Shown: piece by piece, positions 48,270 through 58,919 of the stretch
How positions within the stretch are numbered: the stretch's first letter is position 1
Layout of the letters: each line of letters begins with the position of its first letter
Assembly: GCA_035578905.1 (NCBI GenBank)
Contig: JAQJVL010000161.1
Span: 947,020-1,011,019, forward strand
Reading direction: 5' to 3'
DNA from: Stictocephala bisonia
Taxonomy: Eukaryota > Arthropoda > Insecta > Hemiptera > Membracidae
Length of the DNA: 64,000 nt
Notes under the pieces: model-generated
The model's database searches: none
What the model was told of the DNA's origin: nothing
Seen by the model: the letters and a program-made list of their open reading frames with translations, nothing else
Translations under genes and position numbers: made by a program

Positions 48270-48555
48270 GATCTCTCCTTAGAGAATTCTGGGGTGTCCA
48301 TGTTGGGTGGCAGTCAGGGTCCGGATGTTGTATAAGAAAGAGAACTGAGTATCAGGCTTGTCAGTTAACTGGAAATCAGACCAATAATACGTGGTTAGGA
48401 TTCCACGTAAAACCGTAGGTCCCTTGGTTGCCCTGGTTATTGGGCTATTAACAAGTGGCTCTTTATAATGAGGTTAGTTGGTAACAATCACTACACTCAT
48501 CACTACATTCACTACTCATATTCACCCATATCTTGAAGATCGTCGACTTTATAAT
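48270..48555 (+). mobile_element. SINE copy D (head missing)
   Basis: Carries ctggggtgtccatgttgggt, gagtatcaggcttgtcag, ggaaatcagaccaataatac, gtggttaggattccacgtaa, ccgtaggtcccttggttgcc and tattgggctattaac, ending catattcaccc and gatcgtcgactt. Collinear with 38370-38640. The tRNA-like head is absent or unrecognisable. Confidence 0.75.
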
Positions 48556-48599
48556 GATAAATGATTCCCTGTAATACGAGTATACTCCAGATATAAATA

Positions 48600-49885
48600 G
48601 AGAACATTTATATAAAGTAAGCAAGTAAAGAAAGAGGTCCATCCACGCACGCAAAAAATGTATGTACGGTACATTGTTAATAAATGTTTGATTGCTAGGT
48701 ATATTCCTGATTTGCACGTTTAAATAAATCAGTACTATCGGCGCAGAAATTATGAGCACTCGAGTTTAAAGGTGGTTTTTTAAGGAACTAAGAGGCCTAC
48801 GAAAAATCTAATCACACCATTAATTATCTCCTTTAATTTTACGTTATTACGTATGCATTTTAAAATTGTAATACAAGTTTTATTAATTTTTATTCTAGTT
48901 GGAACAATAAAAGTACAGGAATTTCAACTAGTTTTAAAATTTCAACTGTACATCGAATCCACACAGTTATTACAAAAAATCCGTTAATGTACCGAATTTA
49001 TATTTTAATACCTGGTTCATAGGAATATTTTCTATAAGTTTTATAAATTTTAGAATCGTAAATTTTCGGAACAAAAAGCTCTTATAAATTCCCTGAAACA
49101 TTGTTTTTTTATTTATTTTTATTTTTAGCTTATAGAGGTTGTAAAATTAATTACTTGATCTTGTTGTAATTCTCATTACATGTATAGTTATGATACATCA
49201 CTTTTGGGAGTGTAAATAAATGCAGTAATTTTAAATTGATTTAATACTATTGAATTTACTTACGGATATAAAATTAATGTATCGTAATTATACATGTCGT
49301 AAGGATTACAATAAAACCAAGTAATACATTTTACGACCTCTAGAAGCAAAAATAAGACTATGGTTCGAAAGGTTACTATTCCAAAATCTATAAAGCTTAT
49401 AGGAAACATTCCTATCAATCAATTATTTAAATATAAGTGTGATACATTAACAGGTTTTTGGGTAATAACGGTGTAAATTTGACGTACATTGAAAACTAGT
49501 TAAAATGCTGGTACATTGTGTTCCAACTAGGATAAAAATTACTAAAACTTTTAACGAAATTTAAAAATTGTTTTGAAACCCGGTTCACGCTCCAAATTAT
49601 AAACCCGAATCTAGGGTCAAAAATGCATATTTCATAACGTAAAATTAAACGAAGAAAACAATGGTGTGAGTAGAATTTCGTAGGTCTCTCAGTTCCTTAG
49701 AAAACAACCTTCAAAATCAGGTTCTCATAATATCTGGACCGACAGTAATGTAATTGTTCTATGGATTCATGTTCAAAATGCTAGTCAGGATACATCAAAC
49801 ACAGATATATTAATAGTGTTCCAAACATGCTTTTGTTGTGTGGGTGGGTGGGCCTCTTTCTACTGATTACTTACTGTTCATTTTT
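48600..49885. repeat. Large imperfect palindrome, arms about 600 bp, loop about 60 bp
   Basis: The left arm (about 48600-49205) aligns with the reverse complement of the right arm (about 49270-49885). Matching blocks include aaagaggtccatccacgcac with aaagaggcccacccacccac, attatgag, aaggaact-aga-gcctacgaaa, tttaattttacgttat, ctagttggaaca, ttaactagtttt, ttataggaat or cataggaata, and atacatcactttt. Arms differ by roughly a quarter of positions plus small indels, so the structure is old. It could be a decayed long-inverted-repeat transposon. A transcript across it would form a long hairpin. Confidence 0.8.
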
Positions 49886-50160
49886 TATTTTAACTTTTAA
49901 GAATGCATTATTTTACTAAAACATAATTTATATCAATATAATAATTATAACTTAGGTTAGTATTTACGTTTTTTACTGGATACTGAGTCAATATTATATT
50001 TAAATTTTTTCATATTTTTAACTAGCCCACAAACATATATAACACAAACATATAGTAATTTTTACCCGGAATACAGATTTTTGAAAAAAAAAATTATACA
50101 TAAAAAAATTACCTTTATTAAACAATTCTTAAGTAGTTTTCCTACCAATCACAAATAATG
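49886..50160. other. AT-rich spacer
   Basis: Nothing recognisable. Confidence 0.4.
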
Positions 50161-50375
50161 GGCCAGCCGGTGGCCGAGCGGTCTAAGGCCTAAGGACTTT
50201 GAGGTTAGGTTCGAGATAGCGTTGGTTGGAATCCGACCTAGACTGGAATTCACCTTCTACAGTACTGGTTCTCCCCTTACTCTGTCCGAATAAGTTCCTC
50301 GAACAGATCAACAGTCTATGAGGAATGGGCAGATTAAAGTTAATAAGGATATCAGCCTCTCTTTTTTATAAAAAG
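50161..50375 (+). mobile_element. tRNA-derived SINE
   Basis: TGGCCGAGCGG at 50171-50181 is a perfect match to the tRNA A-box consensus, as in Ser/Leu-type tRNAs. GGTTCGAGATA at 50208-50218 is B-box-like. It does not fold as a tRNA: no matching acceptor stem follows. About 130 bp of unrelated body follows, with ggaattcaccttctacagta and gaataagttcctcgaacaga. It ends at an oligo-T run near 50365 that would serve as a Pol III terminator. It is unrelated to the SINE family at 38233. Confidence 0.8.
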
Positions 50376-51509
50376 AAATATGACATCCGTTTCTTCCTAA
50401 GTCAAATAATAACTGAAATATTTAATAACAAATTTAGGTTACGTTATTGTAAGTTATTCGGTGGATAAATTTTAGCGGTGGCCTTGAAGAAGTGTGTTGG
50501 TCCTCTTTTAAGTGTTCTAGTACAAATTACATGGTAATTTTATGATTTTTAAAACTAAAATCATCTGCATATTTCAAAATAATAGGTAATCTGTAATTAA
50601 CTTAAACTAATCTAAATTTTCGATAATATATCAATTATTATTTGTCACAGGTAGAAATGGGCGTCGTGTTTGTGTTTAGGAAAAACAAACTACTTAAGAA
50701 GAATGTAATTTACATGGTTTAAATGTAACATTTTTTTTGTTCAATCATTTGGTAAAACAACTATTCCATTTCACAGTAAAAATTGTATAGCTTAATATTA
50801 TTGAAGTTGTTATCATTAAAACACGTAAATGAATATTTGCGCGCAGAATTATCTCAAATTGTCAGTAGGCTAAGCAACAATATTGCAGGAAAAGTCCGCA
50901 ATTATTGTTATACAACTGATCATAGTTTAAAGTTCCAACTGTACTATATTTATGTAACTAGTAATGCCTTTACTTCGCGAAATACTTAAGTTTCATTTTT
51001 ATAAACGATACATATTGTAAACAGTGCACTATATATAGTTCTATTACTAGCCTAATACCGTTTAATATATTGAGTTAGATTATTAACAGTTGCCGATTGT
51101 AATAATAGAATGATAGATCAATTGAATAGAATAATGTTAAACTTTGACGAGGAGCTAAGAATTTAAGCATGTTTGGTGAATTTAAAGTTAATATTAAACA
51201 GTATCACAGTTTTATTGACTTAAGTTTGTGTTTTATATACTTTCTATACTTTATTTGACGAGTTAGTAGGTCAAAAACGCGTTCAGTTCAATGTTTGTTG
51301 TTAACATGGAATCGACATAGTTTAAAGGTAAAAATTATGTTACTTAGTTTAAATGAACTCTCAAAAATCGTTGTTTTTTTATTATAAGTGTTAAAATTAA
51401 AATTACGCTGTTCACTTTATTTTATCTTTAACTCTGGACCATAAATGTATAAGTCCGAACTAGCTCTGTTAAATGTGAATCGCTGGCGGTAAAATGGATC
51501 ATGCAGCAT
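50376..51509. other. Unannotated AT-rich spacer
   Basis: No supported feature. A 68-codon plus frame (50783-50989) has no recognisable domain. Confidence 0.45.
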
Positions 51510-51825
51510 TTTGACCGTAAGCGGTGCTGATGGTAAGCAGTGCTGGTTGTGAGCGGTGCTGGCGATGAGTGGTGATGGCGCTGAGTGGTGCTAGCGGTGA
51601 GCGGTGTTGGCGGTGAGCAGTGCTGGCTGTAAGCGGTGCTGGTGGTGAGCGCTGCTGGCGGTAGCGGTGCTGGCAGTGAGCGGTGCTGGCGGTAGCGGTG
51701 CTGGTGGTAGCGGTGCTGACGGTAAGCGGTATTGGCGGTAAGCGGTGCTGGCGGTGAGATGTGCTGGCGGTAGCGGTGCTGGCACTAAGCTGTGCCGGCG
51801 GCCGCGGTGCTGGCGGTGAGCTATG
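51510..51825. repeat. GC-rich minisatellite (about 15- and 18-bp units)
   Basis: Irregular repeats of gctggcggtagcggt and gctggcggtgagcggt type, giving overlapping Pro/Ala/Ser-rich frames on the minus strand. The abrupt base-composition change against its AT-rich flanks is notable. No start context or domain supports a protein. Confidence 0.85.
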
Positions 51826-52510
51826 CACCATTTGCCACTCAGCGACCACCCCCCCTTCCGTTAAGATGGTTGAAATTTTTAGTGTAATAAAAAAACTTAA
51901 AATGTATTTGATTAGTATTGTAGTACTAACTTTTTAGAACGGTACTAATATTATTAGAATATAAAATAAGTATTAAATGCAGTATATTATTGATGACGTA
52001 TGCGATAGAAATGCCATTGCTTCTACTCGCCACAGAGAACCGCACTTCTTCGACACTATTATTCGCCCGCTGTTGCGGCGGAACAGCGATGCAACTCACA
52101 ACACTGAGCTTCATGTTTCCTCCGCTGTGCCGCCCCGCGCCACGCCTATCATCTGCTCTGTGGCGGCCAGCATCATACATATCAGTGTGTTGGTGGTAGT
52201 ATTGAGTTATACGTCAGTGGAATTTTCTTAAAGCGTTTAAGTGCGCACTAAATTGTATGACTAAAATTAAATCAACACTACAGTTAGATAATTCAGTCAT
52301 AGTTTCTTCCAAGTCCAGTTAATATTGAAAACTGTGAGGCTCTCTAAGTGTTTAATAACACACGTAAATGTGAGGAGCGTTATTCGTTTCTCATAATGGC
52401 CCGTGCGGCGGGCAGCGCTAAGTTCAGCCGCCTGAGTGACGTCACCGCAAGAGCCTTCCGGCCTGTTGTGTAGTGAGGCCTGGACTGGGCGCCCGGATGG
52501 ACACCCTTAA
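51826..52510. promoter_or_regulatory. CpG-rich patches, including a TGACGTCA site
   Basis: Two CpG-dense islands, about 52010-52180 and 52396-52505, in AT-rich DNA. The second contains the palindrome TGACGTCA (52437-52444), the consensus CRE/ATF site. A 26-codon frame (52396-52473) starts within it. This could be a promoter or first exon, or the GC-rich end of an unrecognised mobile element. No downstream coding exon is visible. Confidence 0.3.
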
Positions 52511-53437
52511 TAGTAGCATAAAAATGCTTAATAGTTATTTAAAGATCTTTAACAGTTATTTAAAGATACAGTTTGGTTACATTTAGAATAACAAAAATAT
52601 TGCTTGTACTTTTTACTATTATCAATAATTTGTAGGATTTAAAATAGCAAAAATAAAACAAGTTTGTGGAACCTCCGTTTGTTTATTGCAACCTTATTAT
52701 TATTACGAGATATTTTACTTTAGGTAAAAGTTATTGACTTTGTTTTTGAGATTAATTAATCCAATGTTATTTCCAATGTTTACATATCTGTTATTTATAA
52801 ACAATACTCTTAATGCCGCGTGATAACTAACGCTTTCATCCAGTAGGCCTACAAGCAAAATTTCTTAAGAACACGACTACAGTACTAAATACAATCACAG
52901 ATGTTACTTTAGTCCTAGTACTAATTATTTGTTCAACGATTTTCCGAACTTTTTAAAGTAAGAAACAGCTGCTTTTCAATAAAAAATTAAGTCTGTTTAA
53001 CTGTCTAGCCTACGTGTTTATTTTCACAGTCAACCAATAACCACTTTGCAAGAGAAAGTATTTCCGAACTTGAAATTCAAAGGTAGCTTCAACTTTTGAA
53101 TGCTTATGTTCAAATTCTTAATAAGTGGTATGTTAATGCGAGAACATTCTGATGTTAAAATTAATGTTTGATTTTTGTCAACATTTTCGGAGTTAATCCA
53201 TAGTTTTTTTACATTATTTAAGAGTTAAAAACTGTCTAAAAATGCGTAATTTGACACTTAAATTTAAAAAGACTTGGACTCCCTTCCATACCCCCCAAAT
53301 CACATCTACCCCTGTTACAACTCCGGTGTGGTATGGCTGATATTTTCTTCCATTGTACTAGTTCACCACACGATTATTATGACAAGGGGTGACGGCGGTG
53401 CGGTAACACTTCTCCTCAACCCATCGTCTCTGCCAAG
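52511..53437. other. Unannotated spacer
   Basis: Nothing recognisable apart from mildly GC-richer sequence near 53270-53430. Confidence 0.4.
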
Positions 53438-53506
53438 ATGGCTGATTCCCAGATGACCAAGCAATATCTGGAAAGTCCTGTGTACTTAAATGTGGGATAT
53501 AAATAA
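53438..53506 (+). CDS. Small open frame with good start context
   Basis: 22 codons plus stop. The ATG sits in ccaagATGG, a strong eukaryotic start context, and reads MADSQMTKQYLESPVYLNVG then YK. A TAA/AATAAA overlap (aaataaatg) ends it. It may be a genuine micro-ORF, a first exon fragment or chance. No family is recognised. Confidence 0.2.
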   Translation: MADSQMTKQYLESPVYLNVGYK

Positions 53507-53887
53507 ATGTATAATCTGTATATTTATTACAATAACCTAAATTTACTTTATCAAGGAATTTATATAGAAAAGCATGTTTTAGCTTGCTAATGCTAATAAA
53601 TAGACTAAAATTATTAAACATAAATCGTTCTTCGTGCAAATTCGTTTTATGTTGGCAACCCAATTTGAGTAAATAAACAAGCTGGAAAATGTGTTAATTT
53701 TAATGTGTGCCGAATTTAATTTAATGATATTGAATGAAAAATAGTTGAATCAATGCTGAAATGATAGTCTCATTGCATTTCAGATAACTATAATAAATGG
53801 AGAAGAATTATTGTAGAGGATACAAAATTTAGCATAAAAAATTGAAAGGTGCTTTCTCATTGTTTACCTGTAAAAAGTAAACATGGC
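53507..53887. other. Unannotated spacer
   Basis: AT-rich sequence between the small frame and the Mutator-like element. Nothing recognisable. Confidence 0.4.
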
Positions 53888-54678
53888 CGTTAAACGGGTT
53901 GTGTCCTATTTGCGGACAGTCCAGATTGCGGACAAGGGCAAAACCTTCCAGATTACGGACAACCCAAAATGTAGTGGAATGCACTAATTAGATTTGTCCA
54001 GTTTGCGGACACATATTTTAATCCTGTCATAAAAACCATTTACCCAAGGAAGCAGGTAGTAAACGCACGCTGTAGGTGTTTGTGTTATTATAATTTTTAT
54101 TTCATGTTGTTTACATGACGCATATTGAAAAAATTAACAAAAAGGAAAAAGAAAAAAATTAAACATATCTAATAATTTTTACTAGTAAGTGCTAAGGTTA
54201 CTTAAATGTATATACAATCTTTAATTTTCTTAGTTTCTCTTTATCAAGAAAATTCGTCCTCGATGTACTCTACCAATAATACTCTTCATGTTGAAAAAAA
54301 AATTCTGTTAGAGACTTTGAAATGAGGAATCGAATTATTACACTAAATGAGAGCTGTTTAGTTTGCGATTGTCTTTTAGAGCTCAGCTATGGAGTTCGTC
54401 GTCGGGAAATCCCTGTACATGTAAGGGCGGTGACCTTAACTCCCCGCCTCCGCTCCAACCGCATTCCTACATTCTTGGTTTTCGGGTAAACAACCCTTTA
54501 TGCAAAACTAGTTTTCTTAACCCAAGTGAAGATTTCACCCTTAGTCTGCACTAGTTCTTCAGGGTGACAAGGTCGTCACGTTCGTGTGCGCGTTTTTAAA
54601 TTATACATTTATATTTATTCGTTTTTATTTTACGTAGTTTAGTAGGCCTAAACATTGTGTTATAGTTGATTTAGTGAA

Positions 54679-56966
54679 ATGGAATTTATTTTAACGAGTA
54701 AAGGGAAGTCATGTTTGCTCTATAAAGGACATTCGTATAGGAAATTTCGAGAAAACAAGCAAGGTGAAGTTACGTGGGTGTGCATGAAAGAGAAATCCGC
54801 CAAGTGCAAGGGAAAAATTGTCACCAAAAACGATAGTGAAATCCGATCTACTGACCACGACTGTGTTCCGGACGAAGCAGCAATGGAGGTGAAGAAGTCG
54901 GTGTTTCAAGCGAAAAAACGGGCTAGGGAGGACAGCGACACGCCTATTCCAAAGGTATTTAAACAAGAAATTGCACCATTGCAGAATAAAGGTTATGAAT
55001 TTGTGACAGAGCTGCCGCAGTTTTCAAATTTAAAATCTGTCTTGTACGCTATAAGAAACGAATCACAGGGTGTACAAAAAGAACCCAAGCAACCAGAAGA
55101 AATAGTTTTAGACGAGGAAACATTAAAGATGGCGGATGGGAGCTCTTTTCTTTTGGCTGACGAAGGAGAGAAGAATCGAATATTGATGTTTGCAGGAAGT
55201 AAAGGGAAATATGCATTAAGAAAAAACAAGTGTTTTTTTTTATGGATGGAACGTTCAAGAGTTCAAGTAACCAGTTCAAACAAATTTATACAATTCATGC
55301 GGATCTGGGAAGCACCGCAACAGAAACCAACGTCGCAGCGGTTGCTTTTGCACTCCTGCCTAATAAGAAAAAGGAAACGTACGTTCGAATGCTGCAGATG
55401 ATTCTTCGAGAAGTTCCAGACTGGAAGCCTGAAACTATAAATATCGATTTCGAAGCTAGTGCTGTAGCAGCTCTAAGAGATGTTTTCCCCGATGCTAAAA
55501 TACAAGGTTGCTACTTTCATTTTACGCAATGCCTCTGGCGTAAAGTACAAGATGTCGGGCTTGTGACACTGTACAGCGAAAACGAAGAAATAAGGAAACA
55601 CATCAGGATGTGCGCAGCATTAGCTTTTTTAAAGCCAGAAGATATAGATGAGGGTTGGATTATCATCCAGGAGACGGCACCAAGAGACGCTAAGTTGGCC
55701 GAATTTTTTGACTACTTTATTGAGCAATGGATGGAAAATCAGTCGGTTCCAAGAGAGGTTAGTAGCAATTAGCAAACATAATTATATTCCTTAAAATGTA
55801 CTATTTTACTACATCTTTGCAGAAAAAAATCTTCTACTTTTTAAAACTCTTTGAAAACAGGTATTATTTGGTAAATCGTAATAAATAACTGCATAATTTT
55901 AATTTTTTATTAAATAATTTGTACTATGATATTTTTGAAAACTACTTGAAACAACATAAAAAAACACTTGAAATATGGCTTGCTGCTGTTGGAAACAAAT
56001 AAATGACCTTATACTCAATCTATTGATGTTTACATTTCTTATGCAATTTTAGTTTAAAAGTTGGTTTTTAACAGGTATTTAACATGGAGTGTTAGTCTTT
56101 ATTTATTGAGCTAAGTAGGTCTATTTATAACTTTCAATAGTAAATTTCTATTGTTATAAATAAGTCAGTGATCTCCTCAGTTATTTTTAAGTAGTAATGG
56201 ATATATTATACTTAAGGTAGAGAATGGAGGTACGTTTTATGCCAAATTTTTAGAAAGTTTACTTTTTTATGCATAATTAACAAAAAAGTAAATTGTGGGT
56301 CTGAGTTCGAAAACGAGGAAAGTCGGGTTATAAGAAATATGGTTTATGGGGATTTCATTTTTTTAGTTTTTCCTTTAAAAGTTTTAAAAGATTTAAATTT
56401 TTGTTTGAACTATGTTGTAGAGGTTACTCACATCCCTATGTTATTCTTATGGAGGATATAAATAATGCCATATCAAGCCTAATTCTCAATAAGTAGGTTA
56501 TTAAACAGTTGTTATTTTTTTTTTTTTAATAGTAATTAATATTTTATTTTTGACTTGAGTTGTTCTGAAAAACGGTTATGCAAATCGAGAAACGCTTGTA
56601 AATAAAGGCATTTTTATTTTATTTGTTATATATTTTATTAACACTAATTTTAATACACAGATGTGGAGTGTCTACGCACGGCAGCATAGGACCAATAATA
56701 CAGTCGAAGGGTGGAACCACAAAATCAATAGCCACTTGGGAAGACCTCATCCAAGAATAAAAGATTTGATCAAATGCTTGAAGTCGGAGGCTGAAGAATC
56801 TAGCCAGAAGATTATGAGGATGAATCTAAATTTGGAAGGGATGAAAAGGAAAAAGAAATATATGAAGCAGGACGAAAGAATAGCTAGGAGTACAAACCGA
56901 TATGAAGAAAACGGAAACATTGGAAGATTCCTTTCAATAATGTCATACGTTCTGAAACTGGACTAG
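54679..56966 (+). CDS. MULE transposase, FLYWCH zinc finger plus DDE domain; two exons, one frameshift
   Basis: Cut-and-paste transposase of the element. Exon 1 (54679-55757) begins with a FLYWCH-type finger (about residues 1-62): YKGHSYRKF, then WVCMKEKSAKCKGKI, and TDHDC supplying Cys/Cys/His/Cys ligands. A basic linker follows. The catalytic core follows a frame change: MDGTF gives the first Asp (codon 55245-55247), IDFEAS the second (55446-55448), then GCYFHFTQCLWRKV. GTTAGT at 55758 and TACACAG ending at 56660 define a phase-0 intron of 903 bp. Exon 2 (56661-56966) starts MWSVYARQHRTNNTVEGWN, whose Glu (56706-56708) is the expected third catalytic residue. The frame break is at a T9 run (55233-55241). 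It is either a true inactivating mutation or a homopolymer sequencing error. All three acidic residues survive. The total is about 460 residues, short but complete for this family. Confidence 0.9.
55758..56660 (+). other. Intron of the MULE transposase gene
   Basis: Donor GAG followed by GTTAGT; acceptor ttttaatacacag followed by ATGTGG. AT-rich, phase 0, stops in all frames. Joining the exons continues the family alignment without gap. Confidence 0.8.
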
Positions 56967-57214
56967 GCAGTAAAGAAAGAAAACACAATCAGTGAAAAGT
57001 GATGGGAAATCGTAGGCGCATTTAATTACCTTATGATTATGCATTTTGAGAATACTCGCATATTTATGATTATAATTAAATACGAATTGAATGTGTTAAT
57101 TGTAATAAGACATGAAATATGTGTTTTTTTATTAATTGTGTATATAATAGTTACTAAACATTTTGTAGTTATAATGCATTCTTTTGCCTGAATTTCCGAA
57201 CTTAATTATGTACC

Positions 57215-57216
<2 letters not shown>

Positions 57217-57274
<58 letters not shown>
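57217..57274. repeat. (AT)29 microsatellite
   Basis: 58 bp of uninterrupted AT dinucleotides in the 3' untranslated part of the MULE. Confidence 0.95.
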
Positions 57275-57277
<3 letters not shown>

Positions 57278-57909
57278 CCAGTTGTTTTACACAGACGACT
57301 TTTATACTAACTGTTTATTTTTATTTACTTGTATGTAATGTATGTATTTAACCTTTTTGACTCAATTTACGAATGTTTATTATGTATATACTATTTGTAG
57401 CGTTTTTTTTTATTTGTAGTTGTTTTATACACACGAATTTTGTACTAAATGTTTTTATGTATTTATGTATATAACCCTACAAATGTACTTTTTTGCAATT
57501 TTTAAAATAAACTGCCATTTTAAATATTATCAGACTAGATTTGTGATTAAAGGAGAATCAGTCTGTTAATATATAAATGGCATATAGACGACTATCTTGG
57601 AGATGTGACTAGGCAAACTCGCAGAAAATGCTAAATCCTTGCTGGCTGCTCATATTATAATATATTTTTAGGGTTGATTTGTGATTTTGGTCAAATCATT
57701 CTGTTAATATATTAAAAATATGTAAGTGGCTTGGCAATCTCAGAAGGGGAAAAATTTACATCATGCACCGAGACCTGTTCGCAAACTGGAATCCTCCCAC
57801 CCCAAGGGCCTTGTTTACCCCCTCGTAAAACCCTCGTAAAATGTACATGTCCGCAAACTGGACTGTCCGCAAATAGGACTGTCCGCAAATAGGAGGACAC
57901 CGTTAAACG

Positions 57910-58919
57910 TTGCGCGCAATCTTATCTGCGTTAACTGCGGTGCCCCAGGGAGGCCCCAAACCAGTACTCGAGTTGCGCGCAATACCTTCTCAGGTAGGCC
58001 GTCCAGTCTTCGCCACTCAAAAACTTATACTATAAACTATGCTAAATAAATATTTCCGAAATATCACAACCCACCACAAATACCTTGAATTGTCACCGAT
58101 CTCATTCCGAGTAGCTCTAAACTTATATAAGAGAAAAAAGCTTATAACGAGTTGTGCTTATAACTTCTTGGTTATAACTTATATTCGTCTGTTGACATCA
58201 TTTTCATACAAAATCTGTATTTGTAACCATTAAAAACTACTAGAGGTTTTCCCTTTTCCCTAACAATTTTGTCCGTAGAAAACTAAAAAACAATTATTAC
58301 GTTTACCAAAAATTAAGTAATAAAATAAAAGAAAAACACTATCAACACCTAATAAATTCTTCACTTCACATAAACAAAACAGTATACAGCACAATATAAA
58401 ATAACCTATGACAAATGGATGGGAGAGTAAACTAAAAGGAGTAACTAATTCTTTGAGGATGTGGAAGGGATGAGATTCAACGGAATTCCAAAATATACTG
58501 GACTTACTCAGAGTAGAGGACTTCCCAAGAAGGGTGAGACGTTGGTATGCTCATAACATGAAATAAGGGCACTGACATCTGATGGTATTCGTGGAAGGTG
58601 AATGTTGGCATATTTTAGCAAAATTGTCCACTTATTGACAGTTCAAGAGGTTCAATGGTACTTTGAAGATAATTAAAAATGACTGAGAATGTAATTTTTA
58701 CCAAGTATAATTTTCAGCGATATATCATCATACGAAAAACAAAAAATAGGTAAAAATCATTTTTCCTATTTATATGCCTAATTATTACAATTCATCAAAA
58801 ATTAAACGTCAAAACCACTCCAATATCTACCAATTATTACAAACTATCTATAATTATAACTTGTATAACTCTTTAATTATAACTTATATAATCAATCATT
58901 GATTATCTTTCAATACCAT
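57910..58919. other. Unannotated spacer with a short CpG-rich start
   Basis: ttgcgcgcaat occurs at about 57910 and again at about 57974 (palindromic TTGCGCGCAA), just outside the MULE. The rest is AT-rich with nothing recognisable. Confidence 0.45.

Larger units (their letters stand above)
53888..57909. mobile_element. Complete Mutator-like element (MULE) with 9-bp target duplication
   Basis: cgttaaacg is present perfectly at 53888-53896 and 57901-57909. The element between is 4,004 bp. Its ends are inverted: ggttgtgtcctatttgcgga on the left against gtgtcctcctatttgcggac as the reverse complement of the right. The terminal regions (53897-54015 and 57770-57900) repeat gtccagtttgcggaca-type motifs several times in both orientations, probable transposase-binding sites. 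The interior encodes a FLYWCH/MULE transposase in two exons. A perfect duplication and readable gene imply a fairly young insertion. A 9-bp duplication is standard for the Mutator superfamily. Confidence 0.93.

Noticed and set aside
50161..50240. Functional tRNA gene
   Set aside because: A- and B-box-like motifs are present but no acceptor or anticodon stem pairs correctly, and unrelated SINE body follows.
51499..51849. Pro/Ala/Ser-rich minus-strand frame (116 codons)
   Set aside because: Produced by the GC-rich minisatellite; several shifted frames look alike and none has a domain or start context.
54709..55279. Minus-strand frames opposite the MULE transposase
   Set aside because: Antisense shadows of the transposase coding strand, which has clear family motifs.
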